26,198 bases of DNA, from NCBI RefSeq assembly GCF_000808015.1, contig NZ_JWHR01000062.1:1-26198 (forward strand). The letters run 5' to 3'. The translations under genes and the position numbers were made by a program. This DNA is from Terrisporobacter othiniensis (GTDB lineage Bacteria; Bacillota; Clostridia; Peptostreptococcales; Peptostreptococcaceae). The notes under the pieces are model-generated. The model searched no databases and had not been told where the DNA came from. It saw only the letters and a program-made list of their open reading frames with translations. Positions 24,437 to 26,198 of this stretch are shown here, piece after piece. How positions within the stretch are numbered: position 1 is the stretch's first letter; each line of letters begins with the position of its first letter.

Positions 24437-24472
24437 ATTTGTAATAGAAAAACGAAAATTTTTATTACAAAT
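24437..24472. repeat. 10-bp inverted repeat in gene-free region
   Basis: ATTTGTAATA (24437-24446) and TATTACAAAT (24463-24472) are exact inverse complements with a 16-base A/T-rich spacer. It lies just upstream of the candidate structured RNA and near a TATAAT at 24428-24433, so it could be an operator or a hairpin. Confidence 0.45.
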
Positions 24473-24488
24473 GAAATTTTGGGTATAT

Positions 24489-24635
24489 TAAATTTAAACT
24501 TTGAGTAATTGGTTGAAAAGGTTTGCCTATGGGAAGGGGAATCTTTTGGGGGAAATCGTGAACGGATTTTGTAATTATTAAATTTATTCTTTTTAAGAAG
24601 TCATTTTAAAATGGGGGTTTTAAGATGGCTTTTTT
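24489..24635 (+). ncRNA. Candidate structured noncoding RNA of unknown class
   Basis: A gene-free stretch whose middle (24511-24570) is clearly richer in G than its surroundings and carries no open frame with a start and ribosome binding site. TAAATTTAA (24489-24497) can pair with TTAAATTTA (24578-24586) to close a domain. Inside, AAAAG (24516-24520) can pair with CTTTT (24543-24547), and AAATC (24553-24557) with GATTT (24565-24569) around GTGAACG. An intrinsic terminator ends it at 24595-24635. It matches no riboswitch core I know (lysine, SAM, FMN, TPP, purine, c-di-GMP, T-box). The promoter is not clear. The call rests on composition, pairing and the terminator only. Confidence 0.4.
24595..24635 (+). 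terminator. Intrinsic terminator of candidate ncRNA
   Basis: A 17-bp stem with three G-U pairs joins 24595-24611 (AAGAAGTCATTTTAAAA) to 24618-24634 around the loop TGGGGG, ending in Ts. No coding gene lies within 370 bases upstream of it. Confidence 0.65.
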
Positions 24636-24759
24636 CATTCTAAAATAGAATTATTATTCAAGATATATAATTGATTTATAAAAAGTATTATTATATTATT
24701 TAATTAGATAGCTTATTAAATGTTAAATAAAAAATTAGCTTAAGTAATTTAACCCACAC
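24636..24759 (+). other. AT-rich stretch between two orphan terminators
   Basis: About 125 bases, almost all A/T, with no open frame, ribosome binding site or recognisable RNA core. It separates the candidate ncRNA from the second terminator. Confidence 0.5.
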
Positions 24760-24790
24760 TAGCACGAATTAATATCGTGCTACTTTTTTT
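24760..24790 (+). terminator. Orphan intrinsic terminator upstream of hydrolase gene
   Basis: TAGCACGA (24760-24767), 7-base loop, TCGTGCTA (24775-24782), then C and a T run. It is GC-rich for the region. No coding gene ends between the previous terminator and this one, so it either ends a small RNA or backs up read-through. Confidence 0.8.
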
Positions 24791-24859
24791 GTATATAAAG
24801 ACAAACATGTTAAAAATTTGTTATACTTAAATGGGAAACTAATTGAAAGGGTGAAAATT

Positions 24860-25816
24860 ATGAGATGTAGCAATTTTTATTTTACTTCTAAAATAGACGA
24901 GAAAGAGATATATACATATAAATTTGAATGTGATGAAAATGTAGCTGTGAAAGGTGCGGTACAAATATCTCATGGTATGGCAGAACATGGCAAAAGATAT
25001 GAAGATTTTGCTGAAATATTAACCGATAACGGGTACAATGTGTACGTTAATGACCATAGAGGTCATGGTAAAACTGCAAAAAAATTAGAAAATGCAGGTT
25101 ATTTAGCAGATGAAAATGGATTTGATTGTTTAGTAGATGATATACATACATTAACAGAAATAATAAAAGAAGAAAATAAAGATGTACCTTTAATATTATT
25201 TGGTCATAGCATGGGATCTTTTGCTTCTCAAAATTACGCTATTAAATATGGAGATGAAATAGATGGACTTATACTTTCTGGTTCTAATGGAGATTTTGGG
25301 TCACTGCTTAATATGGCTAATTTAATAGTTAAATTCACTTGTAAGATTAAAGGAAGAAAATATGTTAGTAAATTTATAGATAGTTTATTCTTTGGTTCAA
25401 ATAATAGAAACTTTAAACCATGCAGAACAGATTATGATTGGTTAAGCAGAGATGAAAAAGAAGTAGATAAATATATAAATGATGAAATGTGTGGATTTAT
25501 GTGTACGTGTGGATTTTTTGAAGATTTTATACAAGGACTCAAATTTATAGAAGATAGAGAAAATATAATCAAAATTAGAAAAGATTTGCCTATATTAATA
25601 GTTTCAGGAGATAAAGACCCTGTTGGTAATAATGGTAAGGGCTTGTTAAACCTAAAGATTAGGTATGAAAAATCAGGAATTGAAGACGTGAAATGTATAC
25701 TATATAAAGATGGTAGACATGAAATATTAAATGAGATTAATAAAGAAGAAGTAAAAGAAGATATAATTAAGTGGATAGTTGAAAAGATAGAGAATAAAAA
25801 AGAAAGTTATTATTAA
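24860..25816 (+). CDS. Alpha/beta hydrolase (lysophospholipase/monoacylglycerol lipase type)
   Basis: Serine hydrolase of the Hydrolase_4 group, predicted to cleave lipid esters such as lysophospholipids or monoacylglycerols. The start is the ATG at 24860 after GAAAGGGTG; the frame extends to 24818, but that part has no ribosome binding site. The product is 318 residues. The oxyanion-hole motif SHGMAEHGKRY lies near 37-47, and VNDHRGHGKT at 63-72. The nucleophile is S117 in GHSMGS, the acid D253 in SGDKDPVG, and the histidine H287 in DGRHEILNE. The catalytic triad is complete and there is no signal peptide, so it is cytoplasmic. A small gene follows 23 bases downstream with its own good ribosome binding site, probably cotranscribed. 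Confidence 0.9.
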   Translation: MRCSNFYFTSKIDEKEIYTYKFECDENVAVKGAVQISHGMAEHGKRYEDFAEILTDNGYNVYVNDHRGHGKTAKKLENAGYLADENGFDCLVDDIHTLTEIIKEENKDVPLILFGHSMGSFASQNYAIKYGDEIDGLILSGSNGDFGSLLNMANLIVKFTCKIKGRKYVSKFIDSLFFGSNNRNFKPCRTDYDWLSRDEKEVDKYINDEMCGFMCTCGFFEDFIQGLKFIEDRENIIKIRKDLPILIVSGDKDPVGNNGKGLLNLKIRYEKSGIEDVKCILYKDGRHEILNEINKEEVKEDIIKWIVEKIENKKESYY

Positions 25817-25839
25817 TATAAATTAGGAGGAATATAGAA

Positions 25840-26004
25840 ATGGCAGAAACAAAAATAACAGGATCTTCACAAAGAAATGCAAAGGATGTAGCAATAGAAC
25901 TTACAGAATTGTATTATAGAGTGTCAAAGGAAGAGGCTAAATCAGCAGAAGAAGTTGGAGATACATACGTTAAAATTTACAATATAATTAAAGATGCAAG
26001 ATAA
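25840..26004 (+). CDS. Small protein of unknown function (54 residues)
   Basis: Short frame with a strong AGGAGG (25825-25830) nine bases before the ATG. The product MAETKITGSSQ... to ...NIIKDAR is charged and probably mostly helical, with no membrane segment, Cys or known motif. The stop-to-start gap from the hydrolase gene is 23 bases and there is no terminator between, so the two are likely one operon. The balanced amino acid composition and proper translation signal argue for a real gene. No function can be assigned. Confidence 0.75.
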   Translation: MAETKITGSSQRNAKDVAIELTELYYRVSKEEAKSAEEVGDTYVKIYNIIKDAR

Positions 26005-26198
26005 ATAAATTACAAAATATTAAAAAATTTATATCAGAAATTAAGATAGTTACTAAATGTTATCAAAAATGAATTAGAAAAATAAATAGAGGTTACAAAT
26101 TAGTTACATATTTTATTACTTCTGTAAATATAAATATATAAACAAGTTAAAAATTAAAATCAAAAAATACTTAAGTTTAATATATTTAATATTTATAG
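26005..26198 (+). other. AT-rich tail with no recognised feature
   Basis: About 190 bases to the window edge. I see no open frame with a start signal, no clear terminator and no repeat. Confidence 0.5.

Noticed and set aside
24481..24570. ZTP, c-di-GMP or 6S RNA identity for the G-rich stretch
   Set aside because: Only short fragments such as CGTGAA resemble parts of known RNAs. The conserved cores of these classes are not present in order.

Overview
The window is very AT-rich, its genes are closely packed with strong AGGAGG-type ribosome binding sites, and most genes end in an intrinsic terminator. Together with lysine riboswitches, a KamA-family radical SAM enzyme, a DUF362 ferredoxin and a BFD-like ferredoxin, this points to a low-GC anaerobic Firmicute of the Clostridia, probably Peptostreptococcaceae (family placement is inference). 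There are no tRNA, rRNA, CRISPR or transposase genes. Overall it looks like chromosomal housekeeping and accessory metabolism.

Layout. 1-1500: 3' part of a PAS-containing histidine kinase that runs in from the left edge. 1600-6340: cardiolipin synthase, a type III PLP decarboxylase whose natural 5' end carries an in-frame stop, an MscS channel and a DedA/TVP38-type membrane protein, most with their own terminators. 6411-8183: lipoate-protein ligase on the minus strand and a divergent DUF4362-like lipoprotein. 8220-14930: a lysine-uptake block. Two near-identical NhaC-superfamily transporters (LysW type) each sit behind a complete lysine riboswitch with promoter, aptamer and terminator. A TcdA (t6A dehydratase) gene and a more distant NhaC-family antiporter on the minus strand lie between them. 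14977-17366: a pentapeptide-repeat membrane protein with a frameshifted 5' end, and a KamA-family radical SAM aminomutase-like enzyme. 17693-19275: a single-domain AraC-type regulator followed by an iron-dependent alcohol dehydrogenase. 19454-20236: a decayed BtrH-like gene. 20263-22608: an operon of a WYL regulator, a GyrI-like protein and a GNAT-YoaP protein. 22678-24211: divergent DUF362 ferredoxin and BFD-like ferredoxin. 24256-24859: a gene-free stretch with two intrinsic terminators and a possible structured RNA. 24860-26004: alpha/beta hydrolase and a 54-residue conserved-looking small protein.

Common threads. Lysine and related amino acids recur: two riboswitch-controlled lysine transporters, an aminomutase-family enzyme and an amino acid decarboxylase-family enzyme. 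The KamA protein has lost both aspartates that hold the lysine side chain in lysine 2,3-aminomutase, so it should not simply be called a lysine enzyme. Three genes show reading-frame damage: a stop at codon 10 of the decarboxylase, a frameshift at an A7 run in the pentapeptide gene, and truncation plus an internal stop in the BtrH-like gene. These could be decay, switchable alleles or, for the A7 run, a base-calling error.

I do not see a clearly new multi-gene system. The best candidates for something undescribed are the G-rich structured transcript near 24489-24635, the altered-pocket aminomutase, and a 14-bp inverted repeat in the region between the minus-strand NhaC gene and the second lysine riboswitch.
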